Shown here piece by piece: positions 33,331 to 41,631 of a stretch of DNA of 64,000 nt; the stretch's first letter is position 1; each line of letters opens with the position of its first letter. Source of the DNA: CBDFGN01 sp965247065 (GTDB lineage Bacteria > Bacteroidota > Bacteroidia > Cytophagales > Cyclobacteriaceae); NCBI GenBank assembly GCA_965247065.1, contig CBDFGN010000006.1:434001-498000 (forward strand). The letters are read 5' to 3'. Both the position numbers and the translations under genes were made by a program. The notes beneath the pieces were generated by a model. It had not been told where the DNA came from and searched no databases. It saw nothing but the letters and a program-made list of their open reading frames with translations.

Positions 33331-34361
33331 ACGTGAGTTCGATATAAAATAGAGTAGTTTATTGATAGAAAAAAGGCAGAAAATTAGTATATTAAGTCAT
33401 TGACAATCAACAAAATAACTAATATTTCTGCCTATGTTAACTGCTACTAAAATTACTGAAATTTTTTGTTCCATTGACGATTTTTGTCTGGATTTTGTCC
33501 CAAAATTGGAAAAAAGATTGCTGGGAAGTAAAAAGCGCAACAAACCTGGTAAGCTTTCTTTATCCGAAGTAATGACTATACAGGTCTTGTTCCAGATCTC
33601 AGGATATCGAAATTTCAAGACCTTTTACAACACATACGTTTGTGGCCACTTGCGCTCCTTCTTTCCTGATGTGGTAAGCTATAACCGAATGGTAGAACTT
33701 TGTAGTGGAAGTCTTCTGCCAATGGCTATTTATCTGAAAACACAAGGGACTGGACAGTGTACAGGTATAAGTTTTATAGACAGCACTCCGTTAAGGGTCT
33801 GTCATAACAGACGGATCCATAACCATAAAGTATTTGAAGGGTTAGCTAAAAGAGGCCATTGTTCCATCGGATGGTTCTACGGGTTTAAGCTCCATCTTAT
33901 CACTGCTGATACGGGTGAAATCATCGATTTTATGCTCACACCGGGCAATGTGGATGACAGAAAGCCTCTTAAAATTGAACGGTTTATTAAGAAATTATTC
34001 GGAAAGCTCTTTGGTGATAAAGGCTACATCAGTAAGGAACTTTTTAAAAATCTGTTCTTCCGCGGAGTCCATCTGATAACCAAACTCAAACGCAATATGA
34101 AGTCCTCATCCTTAACCCCCATCATGGATGCTATAATGCTCCGTAAAAGGGCTATTTGTGAGACTATCATTGATCAACTTAAAAACATCTTCCAGATTGA
34201 ACACTCCAGGCACAGGAGCCCAACTAATTTCCTTACCAACCTTTTCTCGGCTTTAATCGCTTACAACTTTTGCGAAAAAAAGCCCTCAATCAAATTGAAC
34301 TACCAGGACACCGGTCAACTCTTTCTCGCTCTTTAATCATTCCTTATTGTCGAACTCACGT
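33331..34361 (+). mobile_element. IS982-family insertion sequence, complete, 1031 bp
   Basis: Both ends are readable. The left end begins ACGTGAGTTCGATA and the right end, read on the other strand, begins ACGTGAGTTCGACA, giving inverted repeats with the first 12 bases identical. It is flanked by a perfect TATTTTA duplication. The single gene inside is a full-length DDE transposase. Perfect duplication and an intact gene suggest recent insertion. It lies between bcp and the OmpA-like gene and interrupts no gene, but occupies the OmpA-like gene's upstream region. Its base composition is more AT-rich than the neighbours. Confidence 0.92.
33434..34336 (+). CDS. IS982 family transposase
   Basis: 300 residues, complete. 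The IS982 layout is visible: N-terminal helical part (LSLSEVMTIQVLFQISGYRNFKTFY), then the catalytic triad with Asp in SFIDSTPLRVCHNRRI, Asp in LFGDKGYISKEL and Glu in RKRAICETIIDQLKNIFQIEHSRHRS. No stop or frameshift breaks it, so the enzyme is probably active. It begins 103 bp inside the left end of the element and stops 25 bp before the right end. Confidence 0.95.
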   Translation: MLTATKITEIFCSIDDFCLDFVPKLEKRLLGSKKRNKPGKLSLSEVMTIQVLFQISGYRNFKTFYNTYVCGHLRSFFPDVVSYNRMVELCSGSLLPMAIYLKTQGTGQCTGISFIDSTPLRVCHNRRIHNHKVFEGLAKRGHCSIGWFYGFKLHLITADTGEIIDFMLTPGNVDDRKPLKIERFIKKLFGKLFGDKGYISKELFKNLFFRGVHLITKLKRNMKSSSLTPIMDAIMLRKRAICETIIDQLKNIFQIEHSRHRSPTNFLTNLFSALIAYNFCEKKPSIKLNYQDTGQLFLAL

Positions 34362-34368
34362 TATTTTA
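34362..34368 (+). repeat. Target-site duplication, right copy (TATTTTA)
   Basis: Second copy of the 7-base direct repeat flanking the IS982 element; see the left copy at 33324-33330. Confidence 0.85.
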
Positions 34369-34641
34369 GATATTTATGTTTTCTAATCACCTAATAGTCA
34401 ATCGATTGATTAATTGATTTAGGAGCCTAATTTTTTGGTTCTAAACTGGTGTCTTGGAAATCTACAATTACACCAGAAGATATTTGCGAGTTTGATGACA
34501 CCCGGGAGTTTCCAACCGATCAAAGACACTGACCCATCATGCAAAAACAGCGTCCTGGGCATGTAGAAGCTTTAAATCAGGCTCCAAATGAAAGGCTACT
34601 CCAAACATACCCATTCTGCCGGTGCCAGAAATAGGCATACC
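34369..34641. other. Gene-free stretch between IS982 and bcp with palindromes
   Basis: No reading frame here looks coding. It holds a perfect 12-bp palindrome TCAATCGATTGA (34398-34409) nested between CCTAA (34390-34394) and TTAGG (34419-34423), and a separate 7-bp inverted repeat CTGGTGT/ACACCAG (34446-34452 and 34470-34476). Neither is followed by a T-run in the bcp direction that would make a convincing terminator. Before the IS came, this and the 85 bp on the other side would have formed one gap of about 358 bp upstream of the OmpA-like gene. Confidence 0.5.
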
Positions 34642-35091
34642 TTAAGCGAGGATTTGGCTGCTGTGGTCCCCAGTCTGAACCTTCTCAATTATGTTGGAAA
34701 CCACGCCCTTTTCGTCAATGATAAAAGTGGTTCTCACCGTACCCATATATTTACGTCCATACATGGATTTCTCCCTCCAAACTCCAAATTCCTCATTCAG
34801 GGCCTTCTCGGTATCGGCGATCAGACGAAAGGGCAACTGCTGTTTATCAATGAATTTTTGGTGCGATTTTTCATCATCTGTGCTAACTCCAATCACTTCG
34901 TACCCTTGTTCTCGCAAGTCTTGGTAATGATCCCTCAAATTACACGCCTGGGCGGTACAGCCGGAAGTGTTGTCCTTCGGATAAAAATACAATACTATCT
35001 TTTTGCCCGAAAGCTCGGATAAGTGAATCCGTTTCCCTTCTTGGTCATTACCCAGAAAATCTGGCGCCTTATCACCAATTTTTATTGACAT
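34642..35091 (-). CDS. bcp: Thioredoxin-dependent thiol peroxidase (Bcp/PrxQ)
   Basis: 149 residues, a full-length peroxiredoxin of the PrxQ group. YFYPKDNTSGCTAQACNLRD has the peroxidatic Cys45 and the resolving Cys50 four residues later, the arrangement of alpha-helix-internal two-Cys PrxQ enzymes. Also typical: VIGVSTDDEKSHQKF, FRLIADTEKALNEEFGVW and TTFIIDEKGVV. It reduces hydrogen peroxide and organic peroxides in the cytoplasm with thioredoxin as donor. It is 5 bp downstream of the M23 peptidase on the same strand, so probably cotranscribed. Confidence 0.95.
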   Translation of the reverse strand: MSIKIGDKAPDFLGNDQEGKRIHLSELSGKKIVLYFYPKDNTSGCTAQACNLRDHYQDLREQGYEVIGVSTDDEKSHQKFIDKQQLPFRLIADTEKALNEEFGVWREKSMYGRKYMGTVRTTFIIDEKGVVSNIIEKVQTGDHSSQILA

Positions 35092-35096
35092 GTATT

Positions 35097-36998
35097 TTAG
35101 ATTTTAGTTCTATAGGTTTTTTGGTTGCCCGAGTTATCAATGACTCTTAATGTTAACTCTCCTTCAAACGGAATGTTTTGATCTAATTTCTCGGACCAAA
35201 TCAAGTTTTGCTTTTGGTCGTAATTCATAAGGATCCATTTTCCGTCCACCGTTACCTCATAGGATTTAATTCCCGACAAATTGTCCTTAATTGCGAATCT
35301 CAACCGGGAGTGGTCTTGGGCCAGTACTTTAATCGTAGGAGCTATCGAATCGGTGAGGAGTGTGAAATCCCCGAGGCTTCGGGTCGTGAAGTGGATTTTA
35401 TTTTCTAGCCATTCTCCGCCAACGTATTCATATCCCTTAGAGCTGTATTTGCGATAAACCCGGGTCTTTTCATTTTCGGGGTATTCCAAAACCGGTTTCA
35501 ATGCGACCTTGGCGGATCGGCGTAAAGGAATGAGCGTGTTTCCGATGGTAAACACTTCTTTACTGTCCTCAAGGCCTAGTTGGTAGTTCTTTTGAAGATA
35601 GAGGGTGTCAAACAGGGAATTTTTGTAAAAGGACACATCCATACGATTGTTGAAATAGCTGAAATCTCTATATGAAGGTACCACAGCTGAAAAACGACAA
35701 TACTCGTACTCATAGCACATGTTTATTGAATCGGGCAAACCATCTCTCAGATCCCATAAATACACCGCGTCCTGCTTCTCAAGATAAGCCGGAGCCAAGT
35801 CATATTTTCTTGAACCGAGATGCACCTCCACAAGTTTCAATTCATCTCCTACGACTTTTGATTTAAGGACCAGGGTGTTGTTTATGATTTTTGATCGCTT
35901 TGTTGTGCCAGGATTTGTGGTTCTGAGAAGGTTGCCGACTGTATTGGGCGCTCCCTTTAATTTGAATACCACGGAGCTTTCGTTTCCATAAGCGTCTTGC
36001 ATTGTAATGAACAAATTGTGAGTTAAGGTGTCCAGCACCACTATCCGTCCGGAGTTATTGTTGGTGGTGTAGAAATCAAGTTCATTTCCGTCGTCTACGT
36101 ATAATTTAGCAAAGCGCCTTTTGGTTGAAACCATTGTCGCATAGTTGGTGTGAACGAATAAATTTCGCGTCTTCGCAAATGAAAAGGTTGTGATGTTTTG
36201 CTTGAAGATGGGCTCGTCATTCTGGCGGAGTTCAATATATGGAATGCCGTTTTTGTTTGAGGCTCCGTCTAGCTTATCGTGTGCTAACAACTCAATACCA
36301 ATACTACCGGTTACGGCTATGGATTGGGGTATCGAAAAGGTATGCCCTTTCCGCACTACAGGAAACTCAAACCGTCCAAATCGTCCGTTGATTCTTGATT
36401 TAATACCCAGGGTAGCCAATGCAATCCTCTGCACGGTTGGCGGGATGTGGTCCTTTATCTCGCTGAAGTAGTAGTTCAAAGGGTTGAGGACTTTGTGGTC
36501 TTTGTCCCGTATTTCGAAATGTAAATGAGGGCCCGAGGAGGAGCCACTATTACCAGAGTAGGCAATGGTGTCACCTTGCTCGAATCTGAATTTATTAGGA
36601 CCTAGGTGCATGTCAACTTCGAAGCTCTCTTTTGCGTATTGGTTCTCCCTAACATATTGTGCGACCCCCGGATCGAAACGCTGAAGATGGGCATACACGG
36701 TGGATGTACCGTTTGGATGGGACAGATACAAAGCGTTACCATAACCTCCGCTGGAGACCTTGATTCGGCTGATATAACCACCGGCGGCTGCGTAAATGGG
36801 TAATCCCTGGATCCCGCTGGTCTTAATGTCTATGGCTGAATGAAAATGGGATGATCTCAATTCGCCCATCGTGCCGGCCAGGAAGTTATCCTCTCCGGGT
36901 CGGACGGGGAACATGAAGTACTTGTCATTGTCCGGGCCTTTGGCGCCCAAGCACAAGAGAACTAAAAATAATCCGTTAAAAACCCTACTTAACCTCAC
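35097..36998 (-). CDS. M23 family (LytM-like) metallopeptidase
   Basis: About 633 residues. Starting at GTG 36998 gives a good signal peptide (MRLSRVFNGLFLVLLCLGAKG) and overlaps the end of the upstream FAH gene by 14 bp. The peptidase domain is at the N-terminus (about 25-170): SSHFHSAIDIKT has the first zinc His and Asp, and SSGPHLHFEIRD has the HxH pair, so the zinc site is complete. The remaining 450 residues are beta-rich without a motif I can name, an unusual layout with the catalytic domain first. M23 enzymes cut peptide bridges of peptidoglycan or regulate amidases in the periplasm. All key residues are present, so an active enzyme is expected. Confidence 0.85.
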   Translation of the reverse strand: MRLSRVFNGLFLVLLCLGAKGPDNDKYFMFPVRPGEDNFLAGTMGELRSSHFHSAIDIKTSGIQGLPIYAAAGGYISRIKVSSGGYGNALYLSHPNGTSTVYAHLQRFDPGVAQYVRENQYAKESFEVDMHLGPNKFRFEQGDTIAYSGNSGSSSGPHLHFEIRDKDHKVLNPLNYYFSEIKDHIPPTVQRIALATLGIKSRINGRFGRFEFPVVRKGHTFSIPQSIAVTGSIGIELLAHDKLDGASNKNGIPYIELRQNDEPIFKQNITTFSFAKTRNLFVHTNYATMVSTKRRFAKLYVDDGNELDFYTTNNNSGRIVVLDTLTHNLFITMQDAYGNESSVVFKLKGAPNTVGNLLRTTNPGTTKRSKIINNTLVLKSKVVGDELKLVEVHLGSRKYDLAPAYLEKQDAVYLWDLRDGLPDSINMCYEYEYCRFSAVVPSYRDFSYFNNRMDVSFYKNSLFDTLYLQKNYQLGLEDSKEVFTIGNTLIPLRRSAKVALKPVLEYPENEKTRVYRKYSSKGYEYVGGEWLENKIHFTTRSLGDFTLLTDSIAPTIKVLAQDHSRLRFAIKDNLSGIKSYEVTVDGKWILMNYDQKQNLIWSEKLDQNIPFEGELTLRVIDNSGNQKTYRTKI

Positions 36999-37596
36999 AA
37001 TACAATAGCTCGTTATCCTCAATGAACCCCACTAGTCTTTCACCTATCTTAACTGGCCCAACCCCCTTTGGCGTTCCCGTAAAGATCAGATCGCCCTGTT
37101 TGAGGGTAAAAAAACGAGAAAGGTAGGCTATAATAAAGTCAAAACTAAACAGCATCAGCTTAGTATTGCCCCTCTGCCTGGTTTTCCCCTCAACTTTTAG
37201 GCCAAAATTCACATTCCCTAAATCATCGAATTGCTCCTTGGGAAGGAATTCAGAAATGGGTGCCGACCCATTAAAACCCTTTGCAATAGTCCAAGGTAAT
37301 CCATTTTCTTTAGCCTTATCCTGCCAATCTCTGGCTGTAAAGTCGACTCCCAGGGCAATCTCGTCGTAATACTTGTAGGCAAATTTCTCCTCAATATTCT
37401 TTCCCTCTCTGCCAATTTTCAGCACAATCTCAATTTCGTGATGAATATTATTTGAAAAAGAAGGGTAGTAAAATGGTCCATGGTTTTTTACCAGGGCCGT
37501 CTCAGGTTTAAGGAAAATTACCGGCTCATCGGGCCGTTCGTTATCCAGCTCACGTATATGTTCGGCGTAATTGCGACCAACTGCCAGGATCTTCAT
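36985..37596 (-). CDS. Fumarylacetoacetate hydrolase family protein
   Basis: 203 residues, the short FAHD1-like form. Metal ligands are visible in NIHHEIEIVLKIG (Glu-x-Glu) and in ALGVDFTARDWQDKAKENGLPW (Asp), with the C-terminal strand GDLIFTGTPKGVGPVKIGE typical of the family. Members are acylpyruvases, oxaloacetate decarboxylases or 2-oxo-4-pentenoate hydratases, all divalent-metal enzymes. Specificity is open and no aromatic degradation genes are nearby. First gene of a leftward unit with the M23 peptidase and bcp. Confidence 0.88.
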   Translation of the reverse strand: MKILAVGRNYAEHIRELDNERPDEPVIFLKPETALVKNHGPFYYPSFSNNIHHEIEIVLKIGREGKNIEEKFAYKYYDEIALGVDFTARDWQDKAKENGLPWTIAKGFNGSAPISEFLPKEQFDDLGNVNFGLKVEGKTRQRGNTKLMLFSFDFIIAYLSRFFTLKQGDLIFTGTPKGVGPVKIGERLVGFIEDNELLYCEVK

Positions 37597-37697
37597 TTTT
37601 CCGGATAGGTTATGTTTGCGTAATTTATCTTCGTTCGCCAGTGGGTTTGGGCGTTACTGAAAAACCCGTGTATACCGGCTTTGGGTAACAAAAATAT

Positions 37698-37706
37698 TAA
37701 CTTTGC
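37698..37706 (+). promoter_or_regulatory. Possible -7 element (TAACTTTGC) before the M48 gene
   Basis: Matches TAnnTTTGC; start of transcription would fall near 37712, about 53 bases before the ATG. A TTTG lies 14 bases upstream, closer than the usual 19-23, so the promoter is only plausible. Confidence 0.4.
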
Positions 37707-37765
37707 CTTTAACTTTAAAATGGCACTCTATTTGAATAGCCTTTCTTAAAAATGGACAGTCGAAT

Positions 37766-38548
37766 ATGAAGAAGCTCCTTTTACTAACAATTTTGGCCTT
37801 TGTCGTGGATGCATGTACAACGGTACCCATTACTGGCAGAAGACAGCTAGCCACTTACAGCAATCAAGATCTGATTCCCATGAGCTTCGAAAGCTACAAG
37901 GTTTTCATGGATACCAACCAGGTTGCAAAGGACCAAGATCAGATAGCCTTAGTAAAAAAAGTTGGAAAAAGAATTCAGACCGCCGTCGAAAAATATATGG
38001 GCGACAATGGCCTTTCGAGGCAATTGGATGGTTTTGAATGGGAATTTAATTTGATCGAAGAGGATATAGTCAATGCTTGGGCGATGCCCGGAGGTAAGGT
38101 TGCGTTTTATACGGGTATAATGCCGATCTGTCAAGATGAAAGCGGGGTTGCCGTGGTTATGGGGCACGAAATAGCCCATGCTATTGCCGGACATGGCGCC
38201 GAACGTATGAGCGAGGCTCAATTGGCCCAACTTGGCGGGGCTGTGGCCGGTGAGACCTTTGGTTCCGGATCGGTTTACGCAATGGCCTTCGGCGTTGGCG
38301 CCAACCTGACTATGTTAAGCTTTTCCCGTAAGCATGAATCCGAGGCCGATCACATCGGGCTGATCTTCATGGCAATCGCGGGATACGATCCCCACGAAGC
38401 ACCAGGGTTTTGGGAAAGAATGTCGGCTGAGAGTGGGGGTGGAGCTCCTCCGGAATTCGTTTCCACGCACCCCTCGCATGAAACCCGTATAAGTGATCTA
38501 AACGGCTGGATACCGGAGGCAATGGAATATTATCAGAACATTGAGTAG
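37766..38548 (+). CDS. M48 family metallopeptidase, lipoprotein
   Basis: 260 residues. A lipoprotein signal peptide (MKKLLLLTILAFVVDAC) places it at the membrane facing the periplasm. The zinc motif is VVMGHEIAHAIAGHG (HEXXH) and the third ligand Glu is in SRKHESEADHIGLIFM. C-terminal FVSTHPSHETRISDLNGW is the usual ending of the LoiP/YcaL/BepA group. The N-terminal VPITGRRQL is also typical of M48 lipoproteins. By family these clear misfolded outer-membrane proteins or take part in envelope quality control. It stands alone between divergent FAH and convergent otsAB genes. Confidence 0.92.
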   Translation: MKKLLLLTILAFVVDACTTVPITGRRQLATYSNQDLIPMSFESYKVFMDTNQVAKDQDQIALVKKVGKRIQTAVEKYMGDNGLSRQLDGFEWEFNLIEEDIVNAWAMPGGKVAFYTGIMPICQDESGVAVVMGHEIAHAIAGHGAERMSEAQLAQLGGAVAGETFGSGSVYAMAFGVGANLTMLSFSRKHESEADHIGLIFMAIAGYDPHEAPGFWERMSAESGGGAPPEFVSTHPSHETRISDLNGWIPEAMEYYQNIE

Positions 38549-38566
38549 AGAATTCCTATTCCTATC

Positions 38567-40744
38567 TCATTTCGGGCAGAGCTCGAACAGAAAGTTCCTC
38601 ACTTCTCGATACGAGGGGACGCTGTAATTGGCCGCCGAGGTTGTGCCACCCACCTTTACTGTGTATGCATTTTTAGGCATGCTCTTAAACGTATCCTCGT
38701 CGGTTACGTCATCCCCAAACGCTATGACCAGGTCGTGCTTCCGCTCTTTCAACCATTTTCTCGCCGCCAGCCCCTTATTAACCTTTGAACTCTTTATCTC
38801 AACCACCATATTCCCCTCCATAACATGCAGGTCACTATCGGCAACCAGGTACTTCAGGTGACTCACTAGCTCACGTGAGCGCAGTTCCCCCAAACCTGTT
38901 TCTACCTTGCGGAAGTGCCAAACCAGCGAGAAGTCTTTTTCCTCAACAAAAGATCCGGGAGTTCGGTTAATGTAAAGCTCCAGAGTTTGCATGATCTCAT
39001 TCTTCCAGTCGCTTTTTAGGGTTGTTAGGGTTCGCCAATCCTCATCTTTTTTCCGAAGCCAGACTCCATGCTCACAAATAATATCCACGTTCAGCTTACT
39101 CAACCAATCGTCAAGTATTCCTCGTTCTCTACCGCTAATGATTACAATGTTGTTTTTTGGATCTCCCGATAGCCTTTTAAGGAGGCCATTCAACTCTCGA
39201 TCAGGCTTTGCTTTAAGTGGATCTTCATTAAATGGTGTCAGCGTGCCGTCGTAATCCAGGAAAATAATCCTGGTTTTAGCTCGGCGGTATTCCTTTTGTA
39301 TACTCTTGAATGCATCGTGGTCCAACGTCTTAGTGGCCAAGGCGTCTTGATTGCCTTTGATTTCCTCCAGGTTGGTCATAAACAGCTTCACCCAATGATG
39401 TATGTTGTACCTTCTCAAGGAATTCTGCATGACCTCCATCCGGCCTTTTTGTTCCCGAATATCCATGTTGATGGCTTGGCGCATAGCATCTACCATCTGA
39501 TTAATGTCATTTGGGTTTACCAGTAACGCGTCGGACAACTCCTTGGAGGCTCCGGCCATTTCGCTCAAGATCAAGACCCCCGTTTTGTTCAGTTTGCTTG
39601 CAATGTACTCTTTGCATACTAAGTTCATCCCGTCTCTCATTGGAGTCACCAGGGCGACCTGCGCAATACGATAAAATGCCGACAATGCATGCAGCGGCAT
39701 TGACCGGTAGAAGTAATGGATGGGAGCCCAGCTCATCCGGTTGTATTTACCGTTGATTCGGCCAACCAGTTCGTCAATTTCCTCTTTGAGTTCTTTGTAC
39801 TTGCCCACTTTGTCCCTACTGGGCACCACGATCATGATGAACGATACCTTCTGTCTAAGTTCGGGGTGCTGACGCAGCAGCATTTCAAAGGCCTTCAATC
39901 TCTGTGGAATTCCCTTACTGTAGTCCAGTCGGTCGATCGATAGGATCACCTTTTGATCGCCAAGGGAAGATCGGTATCGCACTTCTCGCTCCAATGTTTC
40001 CGGAGCCGCCGCGACGCTCGCGTACTTGTCATAATCGATTCCCATGGGAAAGGAGTCGACAACGATCTTTCGATTACCCACCTCAATTTCATGGTGGGAG
40101 TTGCTATATCCGGCAAGACGATTAGTAGAACTTAGAAAGTGGCGCATATCATCATAGGTATGGAAGCCGATTAAGTCGGCACCCAACATTCCCATTAGGA
40201 TATCTCGCCTCCACGGAAGGAGACGGAATGACTCGAACGAAGGAAACGGAATATGCAAAAAGAACCCTATGCTGACATCGGGCAGCTGTTCGCGAATGAT
40301 CTCAGGTAACAGAAGCAGCTGATAATCATGGATCCAAATCGTGTCCCCTGGTTCGGCCACCTTAACTATTTCGGCCGAAAATTTTTTGTTCACCTTCTTA
40401 TAGGCCTTCCACAGATCCTCTTTGTAAATGACATATTGGTTGAAGTAATGAAAACTAGGCCAAATTGCCCCATTGCTGAAACCTTCATAATAATCCCTGA
40501 TCTCCTCCTTAGTAAGGAAGATCGGGATCATATTCTCGGCACCAAGATCATGCGAAACCTTCTGTTTCTCCCGGTCGCCTTGCAGGTGCAAGCCCGGCCA
40601 GCCGATCCACTGATTGTTTCCCTTTTTGTATATGGAACCAAGCCCGGTGGCAAGTCCGCCTTCGCTTCGACCGAAAACTAACTGGCCATCCCTCTTTTCA
40701 ATTTTTATTGGCAATCTGTTGGATATTATTAGAGTCTTAGGCAT
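38567..40744 (-). CDS. otsAB: Trehalose-6-phosphate synthase / trehalose-phosphatase fusion
   Basis: 725 residues joining two enzymes. The first about 480 residues are GT20 trehalose-6-phosphate synthase: SNRLPIKIEKRDG, GLATGLGS, IWIHDYQLLLLPEIIRE, GFFLHIPFPSFESFRLLPWR, LSIDRLDYSKGI and TPMRDGMNLVCKEY. The last about 230 are a HAD-type trehalose-phosphatase: IIFLDYDGTLTPF with the nucleophile Asp, VIISGRERGILDDWL and IAFGDDVTDEDTFKSMP. Together they make trehalose from UDP-glucose (or another NDP-glucose) and glucose-6-phosphate for osmotic or drying stress. All catalytic motifs are intact. It follows the exonuclease gene by 74 bp on the same strand. Confidence 0.95.
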   Translation of the reverse strand: MPKTLIISNRLPIKIEKRDGQLVFGRSEGGLATGLGSIYKKGNNQWIGWPGLHLQGDREKQKVSHDLGAENMIPIFLTKEEIRDYYEGFSNGAIWPSFHYFNQYVIYKEDLWKAYKKVNKKFSAEIVKVAEPGDTIWIHDYQLLLLPEIIREQLPDVSIGFFLHIPFPSFESFRLLPWRRDILMGMLGADLIGFHTYDDMRHFLSSTNRLAGYSNSHHEIEVGNRKIVVDSFPMGIDYDKYASVAAAPETLEREVRYRSSLGDQKVILSIDRLDYSKGIPQRLKAFEMLLRQHPELRQKVSFIMIVVPSRDKVGKYKELKEEIDELVGRINGKYNRMSWAPIHYFYRSMPLHALSAFYRIAQVALVTPMRDGMNLVCKEYIASKLNKTGVLILSEMAGASKELSDALLVNPNDINQMVDAMRQAINMDIREQKGRMEVMQNSLRRYNIHHWVKLFMTNLEEIKGNQDALATKTLDHDAFKSIQKEYRRAKTRIIFLDYDGTLTPFNEDPLKAKPDRELNGLLKRLSGDPKNNIVIISGRERGILDDWLSKLNVDIICEHGVWLRKKDEDWRTLTTLKSDWKNEIMQTLELYINRTPGSFVEEKDFSLVWHFRKVETGLGELRSRELVSHLKYLVADSDLHVMEGNMVVEIKSSKVNKGLAARKWLKERKHDLVIAFGDDVTDEDTFKSMPKNAYTVKVGGTTSAANYSVPSYREVRNFLFELCPK

Positions 40745-40818
40745 TCCCGAGGATTGAAGGTCCCAAGTTAAATCAAGTTTATTGAAAAGTGGGCTTCTAA
40801 TTCTTGAAGGCGGTTATC

Positions 40819-41622
40819 TCATTTTCCAAAACCCTGCAGCTTGATCTCGGTAAGGCGCCTTTTGGTGTCCAGCGGAAAATCTCCGTTCATGATCCAATCA
40901 TAATACTGGGGTTCTTCCTTCAAGACGTCGGTCACACTCTTACCTCTGTGTTTGCCAAAATTAAAGATGACCTGGTTTTGATGACCATAAGCCATCCGTC
41001 CGGCGAAGTCAACAATTTTAGAATACGTTATCCCGTTGAGGGATTCAATGCTATTATCGATTTGGCCGATCAATTTGCCTTGCAAATCGTGGACTTCGGC
41101 TCCAGCGTATCTCGAAATCTGTGCTTTGAGTACCTCGAAAGAGGCTAGCGTGTCTGCTTCCGCAGAGTGAGCTTGGGTGAGATCCTTACCACAATAAAAC
41201 TTATAGGCGGCCGTAAGGTTTCTCTTCTCCATTAGGAAGAAGATCTTTTGGGCGTCTACCAGTTTTCTTGTCCTGACATTAAACTCCAGGTCGACTCTTA
41301 GGAATTCTTCCACCAACATGGGAACGTCAAACTTAATTATACTGAAACCTCCCAAGTCACAACCCTCTAAGAATTGCGCAATGCTCTTAGCGATTTGCTT
41401 GAAGGTGGGTGAATTTCCAACGTCTTGGTCGGTGATTCCGTGAATCATGGTGCTTTCCTCCGGGATAGGCATCTCCGGATTGATTCGCTGAGTTCGACTA
41501 ACTTCGCTGTTATCCGGACTGACCTTAAGCATTGAGATTTCAATGATCTTATCTCGTGATATTACAGTGCCGGTGGTTTCAAGGTCAAAAAAAACCAGTG
41601 GGTTCTTAAGGTTTAGTTTCAT
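40819..41622 (-). CDS. DEDDh 3'-5' exonuclease with ExoX-like C-terminal domain
   Basis: About 267 residues. Exo I is VFFDLETTGTVIS (Asp, Glu), Exo II is GGFSIIKFDVPML (Asp) and Exo III is AHSAEADTLASFEVL (His, Asp), as in DnaQ-like enzymes. After about residue 180 comes a spacer and then VIFNFGKHRGKSVTDVLKEEPQYYDWIM, a small domain also seen at the end of exonuclease X type proteins and stand-alone in others. It is not joined to a polymerase gene, so it is more likely a repair or RNA/DNA trimming nuclease than the replicative proofreader. Start at ATG 41622, 9 bp after the Mpl stop. Confidence 0.88.
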   Translation of the reverse strand: MKLNLKNPLVFFDLETTGTVISRDKIIEISMLKVSPDNSEVSRTQRINPEMPIPEESTMIHGITDQDVGNSPTFKQIAKSIAQFLEGCDLGGFSIIKFDVPMLVEEFLRVDLEFNVRTRKLVDAQKIFFLMEKRNLTAAYKFYCGKDLTQAHSAEADTLASFEVLKAQISRYAGAEVHDLQGKLIGQIDNSIESLNGITYSKIVDFAGRMAYGHQNQVIFNFGKHRGKSVTDVLKEEPQYYDWIMNGDFPLDTKRRLTEIKLQGFGK

Positions 41623-41631
41623 CTGAGGCAA

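Noticed and set aside
34588..35022. Open frame of 144 codons opposite bcp
   Set aside because: It lies antisense to a clear peroxiredoxin and its translation has no recognisable features, so it is a shadow of bcp.
37721..37735. Sigma-54-like TGGCAC-N5-TTGA upstream of the M48 gene
   Set aside because: The -12 GC is GA here. That dinucleotide is among the most conserved parts of the site, so this is more likely chance, even though a sigma-54 activator is encoded in the window.
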